From assembly GCA_018267215.1 (NCBI GenBank), contig JAFDYX010000021.1, positions 286,935 to 350,934 of the forward strand: a stretch of 64,000 nt of DNA, given 5' to 3'. The DNA comes from Bacteroidota bacterium. GTDB lineage: Bacteria > Bacteroidota > Bacteroidia > Cytophagales > Cyclobacteriaceae. Under the pieces are notes generated by a model. The model ran no database searches, was not told where the DNA came from, and saw nothing but the letters and a program-made list of their open reading frames with translations. The position numbers were made by a program, and so were the translations under genes. This document shows, piece after piece, positions 25,774 through 34,434 of the stretch; position 1 is the first letter of the stretch; every line of letters starts with the position of its first letter.

Positions 25774-26775
25774 TTATTCGTTTTCGGGCTCTTTTTTGCG
25801 GGGTACCAATACCGAAAACACAATAGATAAAGTAAGGGTTACTAAAATAACCGTGAATGAAAGCGTGGGTGTTATTTTCTCAGCCACATCAGGAATCATC
25901 TCAACCAACATCTTGGCGCCTATAAAAAACAGGATAACAGAAAGTCCTTTTTGCAGCAAATAAAATTTATCAATGATGCCGGCCAGCAAGAAGAACATGG
26001 CGCGCAAGCCCATCACCGCAAAAATGTTGGAAGTATAAATGATAAATTCATTTTGGGTGATGGCAAATGCTGCCGGGATGGAATCCACGGCAAAAATTAA
26101 ATCAGTTGTTTCTACCAGCACCAGCACTAAAAAAAGTGGAGTAAACATGAGTTTGCCGCTTTGGCTAACAAGGAACTTACCGCCCATTTCATCGTTTGTA
26201 ATCGGGAGGTATTTTCTGCATAAACGCAGAATCGGATTTTTTTCGGGATCTATTTTTTCATCGCTGTCTTCAAAATAAATTTTGATGCCCGAGTAGATCA
26301 GAAATACACCGAAGATGTATAAAATGAAATGCCATTTGGCAATGAAATAAGCTCCAACAAAAATGAATACTCCTCTAAATATCAATGCTCCCAAAATTCC
26401 CCAAAAGAGAATTTTATGATAATACTCCTCTTTGACCGTAAAGTATTTTAAGATGAGGAGGATAACAAAGATGTTATCAACAGAAAGAGCATATTCGGTA
26501 AGGTAAGCAGAGAAAAATTCGATGGAGGCATCGTAACTGGAACTGCTGCCGTCCGTATCAAAATAATAAACCAGGTAGCCGAAAATAGAACTGACAATAA
26601 CCCAAAAAACTGATTGCAAGAGTGCCGACCGAGTGGATATTTTATGTGCCTTCTTATTTAAAAAGCCCAAATCTATGATTAGAAAAACAACGATGATCAG
26701 GCCGAATACGCTGAACAAAGTGGTTTCAATCGCACTATGGTTTCTGAACAACGAAAAAAGAAAGAGAGGCTTCAA
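25774..26775 (-). CDS. TerC family membrane protein (Alx type)
   Basis: A 333-residue inner-membrane protein with about nine hydrophobic segments and family motifs SVDNIFVILLI and VLVETTDLIFAVDSIPAAFAI, whose acidic residues lie inside membrane helices. E. coli Alx and other TerC proteins act in Mn(II) efflux or metal loading. A TTG at 26775 is the likely start since no ATG lies near. It is convergent with the LETM1/TerB-like gene. A metal-export role is inferred from the family. Confidence 0.85.
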   Translation of the reverse strand: MKPLFLFSLFRNHSAIETTLFSVFGLIIVVFLIIDLGFLNKKAHKISTRSALLQSVFWVIVSSIFGYLVYYFDTDGSSSSYDASIEFFSAYLTEYALSVDNIFVILLILKYFTVKEEYYHKILFWGILGALIFRGVFIFVGAYFIAKWHFILYIFGVFLIYSGIKIYFEDSDEKIDPEKNPILRLCRKYLPITNDEMGGKFLVSQSGKLMFTPLFLVLVLVETTDLIFAVDSIPAAFAITQNEFIIYTSNIFAVMGLRAMFFLLAGIIDKFYLLQKGLSVILFFIGAKMLVEMIPDVAEKITPTLSFTVILVTLTLSIVFSVLVPRKKEPENE

Positions 26776-26953
26776 AATGGTTACGGGTCAAAAACTCGAT
26801 TTATATGGCATACAAGAAAGCTAACAAACCTCAAAACTACAAATAAAAAACCGTTTACAGTGCAAGGTCAATTTAATGCCGTTTTTATACTTCTCCTCAT
26901 GCTAAAGAAACCAATAACTGTTGATAAATTTATTCAATTTATCGAATATACTT

Positions 26954-27439
26954 TCACTGAATGCTTTTCACTACTTCTCGTTTGGGTATCATCAAAGCGA
27001 TGGCTCTCATAAATTCTTGCGAGCCATCGGGGCGTTCGCGCATCACGGGTTTTGTATAAAGCAATGAATCTGCTCCTGCCTTTTGAATATTATCGGGAAG
27101 GGAAGAGGCTGTACCATCGGAAGTGTAAGCATCAATCAGCGCTTTTTCAACACCCCGGAGCATGGCATCAGAAGGCTCCAGAAAAAAAATCCGCGAGCTG
27201 CAGGATTTTCTCAGCGAATCAAGAAATTTTCGATCGGTAGTACGGCCGGGTTTTTTTTCTATTATATCGGCAACCCTTCTGGCATAGGCAAAAGCTGCGG
27301 CCGTCAGCTCTGCGTCTGATACCCGTTTGATTTCGCCCGCTTCCATATTTTCTCTGATCTTCTTACGTTGTTCGCTGGTCAGCGAGCCACCGCATGAAAT
27401 ACAGATTCCAATGATTACCAATACCCAAAGAATACGCAT
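26954..27439 (-). CDS. Small lipoprotein of unknown function downstream of mqo
   Basis: A 161-residue protein with a lipoprotein signal ending IGICISCGG (Cys16). The rest is helix-rich (AFAYARRVADIIEKK, AMLRGVEKALIDAYT), with two more Cys/Ser clusters (RKSCSSRIF). I do not recognise the family; it might be a DUF3365-like sensor or haem domain, but the CxxCH motif is absent. Its ATG lies one base after the mqo stop, so the two are coupled. The 178 nt between it and the TerC start hold nothing I can identify. Confidence 0.6.
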   Translation of the reverse strand: MRILWVLVIIGICISCGGSLTSEQRKKIRENMEAGEIKRVSDAELTAAAFAYARRVADIIEKKPGRTTDRKFLDSLRKSCSSRIFFLEPSDAMLRGVEKALIDAYTSDGTASSLPDNIQKAGADSLLYTKPVMRERPDGSQEFMRAIALMIPKREVVKSIQ

Positions 27440-27440
27440 A

Positions 27441-28937
27441 TCAAAGATTTAATGCTTTTGTTGTCCGTTGCCGGGATGCCTGCAATGCTGCCGCATCGGT
27501 TGCCAGCGACATACCAAATGACGGAGCCATCTCTTTCATTTTATTTTTCCATGCCGGTGTGTTGCACTCTTTTTTGAAGCAGCGGGGCAAGATACCAAAC
27601 ATGATGGCTGCCGCTGTGGAGGCTCCCGGAGAGGCTCCCAGCAAAGCGGCTACGCTGCCATCGGCCGACACAACGGCTTCCGTACCAAACTCTAACACAC
27701 CATGCATGCCGTGGTCTTTTTTGATAACCTGCACACGCTGACCCGCCTCTTTTAATTCCCACTCTTCTGATTGGGCTCGAGGAACATACTCGCGCAGCGC
27801 ATTCATGCGGTCTTCGTGCGAAAGTCTGACTTGGTCTATCAGGTATTTAGTCAGTGGCAGGTTATGGATGCCTGCCGAAATCATCGGCAAAAAGTTATCG
27901 GGTTTAATAGACTTAGCTAAATCGAAACGCGACCCTTCTTTTAAAAATTTGGTGGAGAAACCGGCAAAGGGACCAAAGAGTAATTCCTTCTTTCCGTTTA
28001 TGTGGCGCGTGTCAATATGAGGGACGGACATAGGCGGAGAGCCAACACGTGCTTTGCCGTACACTTTGGCAAAATGTTTTTGTATCTGCTCTTCGTTGTT
28101 GCATTTTAGCCAAAGCCCACTTACCGGAAATCCTCCATAACCTTTGCGTTCTTCTATCTCCGCTTTCTTCAACAAGTTTAAGGTAGCACCACCGGCACCT
28201 AAAAAAACAAATTGAGCTGCCCGGCAATGTTTCTTTTCTTCGTTCAGTAGATTTCTGACAATCACATCCCATCCGCCTTTTTGATGAGGGTCAATGTCCA
28301 GCGTTTCTACATCGTAGTGAACCACTACGCCCGGCATTTTTTCCAGCTGCCGGAAAATACTTCTGGTGAGTTCTCCAAAATTTACGTCTGTGCCCATCTC
28401 CATACGAGTGGCGGCAACCGGCTCTTTGGCACGCCCTTCCATCACCAAGGGTGCCCACTTTCCGATCTGGAGCGGGTCATCCGAAAAAGCCATTTCGCTG
28501 AACAAGGCACTTGTCTGTAATTGCTTTTGCCGAGTCCTTAAAAAATTGACATTCTCATCTCCCCACACAAAACTCATGTGCGGTACACGGCTGATAAATG
28601 CTGACGGATCGGACAAATATTTATTTTCAACAAGATGTGACCAAAACTCTTTCGATAGTTCAAAAGACTCGCATATTTTTAATGCCTTTGTTACATCTAC
28701 TGTGCCATCTGCTTGGGGTGGTGTGTAGTTTAATTCGCAAAAGGCAGAGTGTCCGGTGCCGGCATTGTTCCAGGCGTCTGAACTTTCTAATCCGGGCTTA
28801 TCAAGCCGTTCAAAAATTTGAATCGTGAAGTTAGGGTTTAGCTCTTTCAGCATGATGCCTAGTGTGGCACTCATAATGCCCGCCCCGATAAGAACGATAT
28901 CCGTTTCTGGAACTAACGGGCGGACAGCTTTCGACAT
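27441..28937 (-). CDS. mqo: Malate:quinone oxidoreductase
   Basis: A 498-residue FAD flavoprotein that oxidises malate to oxaloacetate and passes electrons to menaquinone at the inner membrane. The FAD-binding GAGIMSATLGIML (about 18-30), NNAGTGHSAFCELNYTP (substrate/FAD region) and the C-terminal GASPGASTAAAIM are conserved Mqo features. Length is normal. It lies 60 nt downstream of fumC on the same strand, so two consecutive TCA steps (fumarate to malate to oxaloacetate) are encoded together. Confidence 0.95.
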   Translation of the reverse strand: MSKAVRPLVPETDIVLIGAGIMSATLGIMLKELNPNFTIQIFERLDKPGLESSDAWNNAGTGHSAFCELNYTPPQADGTVDVTKALKICESFELSKEFWSHLVENKYLSDPSAFISRVPHMSFVWGDENVNFLRTRQKQLQTSALFSEMAFSDDPLQIGKWAPLVMEGRAKEPVAATRMEMGTDVNFGELTRSIFRQLEKMPGVVVHYDVETLDIDPHQKGGWDVIVRNLLNEEKKHCRAAQFVFLGAGGATLNLLKKAEIEERKGYGGFPVSGLWLKCNNEEQIQKHFAKVYGKARVGSPPMSVPHIDTRHINGKKELLFGPFAGFSTKFLKEGSRFDLAKSIKPDNFLPMISAGIHNLPLTKYLIDQVRLSHEDRMNALREYVPRAQSEEWELKEAGQRVQVIKKDHGMHGVLEFGTEAVVSADGSVAALLGASPGASTAAAIMFGILPRCFKKECNTPAWKNKMKEMAPSFGMSLATDAAALQASRQRTTKALNL

Positions 28938-28997
28938 GATATTGTTTTTTAATTTTTAAAAATCGCAATAGCTTTCTATAAAACAAATCTTGAATCT

Positions 28998-30383
28998 CTA
29001 TACCATCTTTTCGGGCCGCACCCACTCATCAAATTGCTGAGAAGTGAGAAGTCCTAATTCTACAGCGGCTTCACGCAATGTTTTATTTTCTTTGTGTGCC
29101 TTCTTGGCAATTTTGGCTGCATTCTCGTAACCGATATGCGTGTTGAGCGAAGTAACAAGCATGAGCGAATTTTCCATGTGGCTTTTAATAATCGGCAAGT
29201 TGGGCTCTATGCCCACGGCACATTTGTCGTTAAATGAAACACAGGCATCGCCCAGCAGGCGCGCACTCTGTAGTACGTTGGCAGCGATGACGGGTTTAAA
29301 GACATTCAACTCAAAATGTCCGGTACTGCCGCCTACGGTTACCGCCACATCGTTACCTATTACCTGCGCACAGACCATGGTCATGGCTTCGGGCTGTGTG
29401 GGGTTTACTTTGCCCGGCATGATGCTGGAGCCCGGCTCGTTGTCGGGAATAATAATTTCGCCTATGCCGCTGCGGGGGCCGGAACTCAGCATGCGTATGT
29501 CGTTTGCTACTTTCATCAGCGATACGGCCGTGCGTTTCAGCGCGCCCGAGAGTTCAACCATGGCATCGTGAGCCGCCAGCGCTTCAAACTTATTAGGTGC
29601 AGATACAAATGGGTAGCCGGTGAGGTCGGCTATTTTTTTGGCCACCAACACATCGTACCCTTTAGGTGTATTCAAGCCCGTGCCAACGGCCGTTCCTCCC
29701 AGCGCCAGTTCGCTCACGGCTGCCAGTGCATTTTTTATGGCGCGCATGCTATTGTCTATCTGCTGCACATAACCACTAAACTCTTGCCCCAAGGTAAGAG
29801 GTGTGGCATCCATAAAATGAGTGCGGCCGGTTTTAACAATAGTCTTAAATTCTTCTGCTTTTTTATGCAGCGTATCGCGCAGTTTTTTCAAGCCCGGCAA
29901 TGTAATTTCCATTACCTGCTTGTAGCTGGCAATATGCATGGCCGTAGGGTACGTATCGTTGCTGCTTTGCGATTTGTTTACGTCATCATTGGGGTGCAGC
30001 ACCTTTTTTTCATCGGTCAATTTACCTCCGCTCAGCACGTGGGCACGGTAGGCAATTACTTCGTTGGCGTTCATGTTGCTTTGTGTGCCCGATCCCGTTT
30101 GCCATATTACCAAAGGAAATTGGTCGTCTAACTGGTGAGCCAAAATTTCATCGCATACTTTGGCTATCAAATCTTTTTTATCGGCAGTCAACACACCCAA
30201 CTCGTGGTTGGCCTGGGCAGCCGCTTTTTTTAAATACCCAAAGGCATGGATAATTTCTTTGGGCATACTGGCTTCAGGCCCGATTTTAAAATTGTTGCGC
30301 GAGCGTTCCGTTTGGGCGCCCCAATATTTGTCGGCAGGTACTTGCACCTCGCCCATGGTGTCTTTTTCGATGCGGTAGTTCAT
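28998..30383 (-). CDS. fumC: Class II fumarase
   Basis: A 461-residue iron-independent fumarase. The superfamily signature [10 protein letters not shown] (318-327) carries the catalytic Ser at 319 or 320; His189 in [10 protein letters not shown] and the [14 protein letters not shown] segment complete the active site. It hydrates fumarate to malate, which mqo downstream oxidises. A -7-like element lies about 70 nt upstream. Confidence 0.95.
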   Translation of the reverse strand: MNYRIEKDTMGEVQVPADKYWGAQTERSRNNFKIGPEASMPKEIIHAFGYLKKAAAQANHELGVLTADKKDLIAKVCDEILAHQLDDQFPLVIWQTGSGTQSNMNANEVIAYRAHVLSGGKLTDEKKVLHPNDDVNKSQSSNDTYPTAMHIASYKQVMEITLPGLKKLRDTLHKKAEEFKTIVKTGRTHFMDATPLTLGQEFSGYVQQIDNSMRAIKNALAAVSELALGGTAVGTGLNTPKGYDVLVAKKIADLTGYPFVSAPNKFEALAAHDAMVELSGALKRTAVSLMKVANDIRMLSSGPRSGIGEIIIPDNEPGSSIMPGKVNPTQPEAMTMVCAQVIGNDVAVTVGGSTGHFELNVFKPVIAANVLQSARLLGDACVSFNDKCAVGIEPNLPIIKSHMENSLMLVTSLNTHIGYENAAKIAKKAHKENKTLREAAVELGLLTSQQFDEWVRPEKMV

Positions 30384-30450
30384 AGAAATGATAGATTACA
30401 ATTTTAATTTTGAAATTTTAGCTGTGATTTTATCGCGCTAATTGCTTAGA

Positions 30451-30458
30451 CAAAAATA
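30451..30458 (-). promoter_or_regulatory. Candidate -7 element for fumC-mqo
   Basis: On the minus strand this reads TATTTTTG, a perfect TAnnTTTG, 68 nt before the fumC start. The -33 partner (TTG 22 nt upstream) is poor. The rest of the 196-nt spacer 30384-30579 shows no gene. Confidence 0.35.
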
Positions 30459-30579
30459 GGGGTTTTGTTTGGAGTAGGTGCAATTATTATGTGTGTGTTT
30501 CCCTTGTCTTTGGTAGCTGTCATTTTCTTTCAGCGAAAAAAAATCAAATATTAATTTAATGGATTTTTAATCACTCTGG

Positions 30580-31209
30580 TTACAAAATCCTGTCGAGCAT
30601 CCAGCCCGTCAGGCTGAGTCTTTCGCGGGTGGCAGGCAATACTTCATGCTCCAACAGATCGCTTCGGAAACAAACTAACCGCCCGGCCACGGGGAAAATG
30701 TCTTTTGTTCCCTGCGGAAAATAAACACGCAGTTGCCCACCCTCTTCTTCTTGCCAGTTTTCGTTCAGATAGCAGATGACGGAGAGTTTGCGATGGTCGT
30801 CTTTTTTAAACTGATCGAGATGGCGTTTGTAATAGCTACCAACCGGATAAATGGTTTGATGGATTTCGGCATCTTTTAAACTTAGAAATAACGATTGGTT
30901 TAAAAACATCCGCAAGTCATCTATCTGTTTTAAATAAAGGTGTAATGGCTGGGGCGCTGTAGTTTTGTCAATCCATTGAATGTAATCTCCGCGAATGGTT
31001 TCATTGATTTGTTTGTCTTGCTGCCGGCCGATTCCGGCTTTCTTAAAGTGTAACAATCCGTTTCTAAATCCGTCCAGCGAAGTGATGGCTTTTACCTCTG
31101 CCTCCGATAAAAAATTATCTATTACAGAAAAACCATCTGTTGCCAATCCATCGGCTATGGTATTAAATGATGAAAGTAAAGCGTTATTCACACTCAAATG
31201 TAAGATCAT
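30580..31209 (-). CDS. 2-oxoglutarate/Fe(II)-dependent oxygenase
   Basis: A 209-residue double-stranded beta-helix oxygenase of the prolyl-4-hydroxylase-like group. The iron ligands are His130, Asp132 (RHLDQF) and His188 (LEHEV); Arg197 in ATRERLSLTGW is placed to bind 2-oxoglutarate. The protein GGQLRVYFP loop fits relatives that hydroxylate protein prolines, but the substrate is unknown. Its start codon is 18 bp from the divergent LEA14-like gene. Confidence 0.85.
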   Translation of the reverse strand: MILHLSVNNALLSSFNTIADGLATDGFSVIDNFLSEAEVKAITSLDGFRNGLLHFKKAGIGRQQDKQINETIRGDYIQWIDKTTAPQPLHLYLKQIDDLRMFLNQSLFLSLKDAEIHQTIYPVGSYYKRHLDQFKKDDHRKLSVICYLNENWQEEEGGQLRVYFPQGTKDIFPVAGRLVCFRSDLLEHEVLPATRERLSLTGWMLDRIL

Positions 31210-31227
31210 CTGTTAATTTTGCGAACG

Positions 31228-31674
31228 ATGAAAAAAATTCTGTTTCTTTTAATTTTCATTTCGCTCCTCTGCGGTTGTGTACCTCGGGAGCAAGTTGTTT
31301 TTAAAAACGTAAAAAACATACGGGTTGATATTTCGTCTGCCGGCAAGCCGATGCTAACAGCCGATGCGCTGTTCTTCAACCCTAACAACACGAAGATGAA
31401 ACTGAAGGAAGTGAACATTGCCGTGTGGGTGGACGGCACACAGTCTGCCGAGGTAAAACAAAAATTAGATGTGGCCATCCCGCCTCAATCTGATTTCTCC
31501 GTTCCGATTGAAGTGCAGTTGGTTTTAAAAGACAGCAACCTGCTCAATACAGTCCTCAGTTTTTTTGGTGGCAAAAAATACGAAGTGGTCTTTAAAGGAT
31601 TCATCCGCGCACGCGTGCACGGCCTGACAATAAAAGTACCGGTGGCACAAAAACAAGAAATAAAACTGAATTGA
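31228..31674 (+). CDS. LEA14-like (water-stress type) lipoprotein
   Basis: A 148-residue protein. Lipoprotein signal MKKILFLLIFISLLCGC, then one LEA type-2/WHy-like beta domain (FKNVKNIRVDISSAGKPML, ADALFFNPNNTKMKLKEVNIAVWVDG). Such domains occur in desiccation-related and envelope proteins; the function here is unknown. ATG at 31228 is preferred over a TTG at 31219. The histidine kinase gene starts 4 nt after its stop, so the two are probably co-transcribed. Confidence 0.7.
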   Translation: MKKILFLLIFISLLCGCVPREQVVFKNVKNIRVDISSAGKPMLTADALFFNPNNTKMKLKEVNIAVWVDGTQSAEVKQKLDVAIPPQSDFSVPIEVQLVLKDSNLLNTVLSFFGGKKYEVVFKGFIRARVHGLTIKVPVAQKQEIKLN

Positions 31675-31678
31675 CTGC

Positions 31679-32527
31679 ATGCCCGCATTTATCATCATCG
31701 GGGTAGTATTTGCGCTGGTGCTGGTATTTTTGATCCGGGCAAACATCCAATCTTACCGGCAAGGTCAGGCCATGAAAATTCAAAGCCTGCAGATCGAAAA
31801 ACAGTTGCATGAACTGGAAGAAAGAAACCAAGCGCTGCTGCAATCAAATCAGGAAAAATTACAACTGATCAGTTTGGTATCGCACGATTTGAAAGGACCC
31901 TTCAACCGGATTTTTGCATTAGTGCAACTACTTACCCTCAATCCCGAGAACCTCTCGCCAGAGCAGAAAGAGTATTTGGGAAAAATCCAACAGGTTGCTG
32001 CCGATGGATTGGCCATGGTGCGCAACTTACTCGACCACCGCAGGCTTGAGGACAAAGGCATCGAACTTCATCCGGCAACATTTGATTTGTCTTCGCTGAT
32101 CTCTTCTCTTGTAAAAAATTATCGCACCATCGCTGAGAAAAAAGACATACAAATTATCTGGCTGCCGCCTCCACCCGACATGATCCATGCCGACAGGTTA
32201 TACGTCAGCCGCATTATCGAAAATCTAATTTCCAATGCCATCAAGTTTTCACCCGAACACAAAACTGTTACCGTTGAAATAAATCCTTCTCCCGATCTGG
32301 TTGAGATATCAGTTGCCGATGAGGGCCCGGGTATCGGCCGGGAAGAGCAGCCAAAATTATTTCAGCGGTTTCAACGGCTGAAAGCCCGCCCTACCGGTGG
32401 CGAAAGTTCTACCGGCCTCGGCCTTTTTATCGTAAAATCTATTGTTGAAAAAATGGGTGGCCAGGTTTTTTGCGAAAGCGAACCACCGCATGGAGCTAAA
32501 TTTTTTGTTCGCTTACCGCGAACCTAA
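31679..32527 (+). CDS. Membrane-anchored sensor histidine kinase
   Basis: A 282-residue kinase. One N-terminal transmembrane helix (about 4-20), a short coiled coil (33-60), the dimerisation/phosphoacceptor helix with His69 in SHDLKGP, and an HATPase domain with N box ENLISNAIKFSP, G1 DEGPGIG and G2 GLGLFIVK. No extracytoplasmic sensor domain is present, so the signal is probably intracellular or membrane-derived. Its 3' end faces a CheY-like regulator two bases away, a likely partner. Confidence 0.85.
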   Translation: MPAFIIIGVVFALVLVFLIRANIQSYRQGQAMKIQSLQIEKQLHELEERNQALLQSNQEKLQLISLVSHDLKGPFNRIFALVQLLTLNPENLSPEQKEYLGKIQQVAADGLAMVRNLLDHRRLEDKGIELHPATFDLSSLISSLVKNYRTIAEKKDIQIIWLPPPPDMIHADRLYVSRIIENLISNAIKFSPEHKTVTVEINPSPDLVEISVADEGPGIGREEQPKLFQRFQRLKARPTGGESSTGLGLFIVKSIVEKMGGQVFCESEPPHGAKFFVRLPRT

Positions 32528-32529
32528 GG

Positions 32530-32910
32530 CTAATTAAAAAGCAGGTAGTCTTCGTCTTTCCCCGACAGAACCGCCTCGAGCGATTCGATTACATTTTCAT
32601 CTTTAATGACATAATCGCGCACGCCTTTCTGAATAAAACTCAGCACCATGTTGCCGTCATCCAGCGCACTCAGCATGATTACCTTGTTATGGTCATTGAT
32701 TTGCGGTTTGATCTTCTCGTAAAACTCAATGCCGCTCATGCCGGGAAGTTTATAGTCAATAATCAATGCATCGGGCAAACTTCCTCCAATGGCCTGATAG
32801 GCATCTTCGGCAGAACTAAACAAATGGATTTTATAGTCAGGGTTTTTACCTAACGATTTGCTGATAAATTCAGCATAAATCGGATCGTCTTCTATTAAAA
32901 AAATACTCAT
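32530..32910 (-). CDS. CheY-like response regulator (receiver domain only)
   Basis: A 126-residue single receiver domain. Acidic pocket Glu7-Asp8-Asp9, phosphoacceptor Asp52 in ALIIDYKLPGMSG, the Ser/Thr switch at MLSALDDG and Lys in YVIKDEN. There is no output domain, so it must act through a partner protein. It converges with the histidine kinase gene 2 nt away. A TATATTTG element precedes it. Confidence 0.85.
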   Translation of the reverse strand: MSIFLIEDDPIYAEFISKSLGKNPDYKIHLFSSAEDAYQAIGGSLPDALIIDYKLPGMSGIEFYEKIKPQINDHNKVIMLSALDDGNMVLSFIQKGVRDYVIKDENVIESLEAVLSGKDEDYLLFN

Positions 32911-32927
32911 GCCTGACTATAGTCTTA

Positions 32928-32935
32928 CAAATATA
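32928..32935 (-). promoter_or_regulatory. Candidate -7 element for the response regulator
   Basis: TATATTTG on the minus strand, a perfect TAnnTTTG, 17 nt before the start codon. A good -33 partner is not visible. The remaining spacer to 33114 is A+T-rich and shows no gene. Confidence 0.35.
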
Positions 32936-33114
32936 ACAAGCCTTTTGTTCTAAAAAATTAATCTACACGCAACCGTCTCCATCCGTAAACTTTTTTGTTA
33001 TGTATGTTGTTTTTTTAGCCTACTTTTCCGAACAAGTTCTGATACATTTTGTCGTATTAAACTTTTTCTGTTAAGAAATATCCAATAGAACTCTAAAAAA
33101 ATAATTTTTTTGCT

Positions 33115-34305
33115 TTGATAAGAACTTTTCTTCCTGTCCTTCTCCTGTTCCTTTCACTCACTGCATTTGGTCAACAAGACACGACCGACTATTCTAAACA
33201 GGAAGATTTGATTGATCTTGCTGAAAAAGTTTTTAAGCGTAACCTCGGCAATCGGAATAAGGAAAAAGTAGCCGGCAAATTATATTTTTCGGGTGCACCT
33301 TCTATCGGCTATTCCCTCACCAGCGGGTGGTCGGGCTTAGTGGCTGCCAATGGCGCTTTTTATACATGGGATGGCAGCGATGCCAAGATTTCTAATATTT
33401 ATTCCGATGCGATATACACCCAAAACAAACAATTCGTAGCGCATCTTCAAAGTAACATCTGGACTCACCAAAATAAATTTAACATCGTTACAGACTGGCG
33501 CTATTACGCTTACCCACAACGAACTTTTGGCTTAGGTGGAACTACTGACTTAAATAACTATGCCAGTCAGAATTTTAATTACCTCAGACTATATCAGACT
33601 GTGATGAAAAGCATCCGCCCCAATCTCTATGTGGGTTTGGGTTATGGATTAGATTACCACTATCACATTGTAGAAACAGATGGTAATGCCGATGTCATTT
33701 CAAACACGCTGCAATATGGACTGAAAAGCAGTTCTGTTTCGTCAGGTATAAACGCTTCTGTTTTGTACGACAATAGGCTCAACTCCATCAACCCCGCACA
33801 AGGAACATATGCGAGCGCCTCCTTCCGACAAAATATGGTTCCGCTCGGCAGCGATGCCAACTGGCAATCGCTAATTGTTGACCTGCGCCACTATATCCCG
33901 TTCCCATGCAACAGCGAAAATATATTGGCATTTTGGAGTTACAACTGGCTTACCCTAAATGGCAACCCGCCCTATTTAGACTTGCCCAGCACGGGATGGG
34001 ATCCTTATGGAAACATTGGCCGCGGCTACATACAGGGAAGGTTTCGCAGCAAGAACCTGGTTTACTTAGAGGCAGAGTATCGCTTTAAAATTTTAACCAA
34101 CGGGTTGATCGGGGGCGTAGTTTTTGCCAACGCGCAAAGTGTTACCCAGTGGCCGTCTAATGTGTTTCAATCTGTAGCCCCTGCTGCCGGCTTGGGGCTG
34201 CGGTTGAAGTTCAACAAATATTCCCGCACCAACGTGGCTATAGATTATGGCTTTGGGCAGCAGGGTTCGCAGGGTATTTTTGTGAATTTGGGAGAGGTGT
34301 TTTAA
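33115..34305 (+). CDS. Outer-membrane beta-barrel protein, BamA/TamA-like
   Basis: A 396-residue protein with a signal peptide (MIRTFLPVLLLFLSLTAFGQ) and many alternating amphipathic strands. The later part has Omp85/surface-antigen features: YDNRLNSINPAQGTYASASF, then GYIQGRFRSKNLVYLEAEYRF; it ends in Phe, as outer-membrane barrels do. There are no POTRA domains, so it is not BamA itself. A TTG start at 33115 is used because no ATG precedes the signal peptide. Function unknown. Confidence 0.75.
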   Translation: MIRTFLPVLLLFLSLTAFGQQDTTDYSKQEDLIDLAEKVFKRNLGNRNKEKVAGKLYFSGAPSIGYSLTSGWSGLVAANGAFYTWDGSDAKISNIYSDAIYTQNKQFVAHLQSNIWTHQNKFNIVTDWRYYAYPQRTFGLGGTTDLNNYASQNFNYLRLYQTVMKSIRPNLYVGLGYGLDYHYHIVETDGNADVISNTLQYGLKSSSVSSGINASVLYDNRLNSINPAQGTYASASFRQNMVPLGSDANWQSLIVDLRHYIPFPCNSENILAFWSYNWLTLNGNPPYLDLPSTGWDPYGNIGRGYIQGRFRSKNLVYLEAEYRFKILTNGLIGGVVFANAQSVTQWPSNVFQSVAPAAGLGLRLKFNKYSRTNVAIDYGFGQQGSQGIFVNLGEVF

Positions 34306-34434
34306 TGTAATGACCGCGTACTTTCTCCCCTGATTTCGGGAAAAATATTTCATTGAAAAGTGCTAAGTTGCCATTCGGCTCATTGCGGAAATCCGGCAAA
34401 ACGGCTTTCGGTACTCGCTATGGGCTGCTGCGCT

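Noticed and set aside
29316-30131. A 271-codon plus-strand open frame opposite fumC
   Set aside because: It is fully antisense to a clear fumarase, and its translation is rich in His, Arg, Cys and Tyr with no domain.
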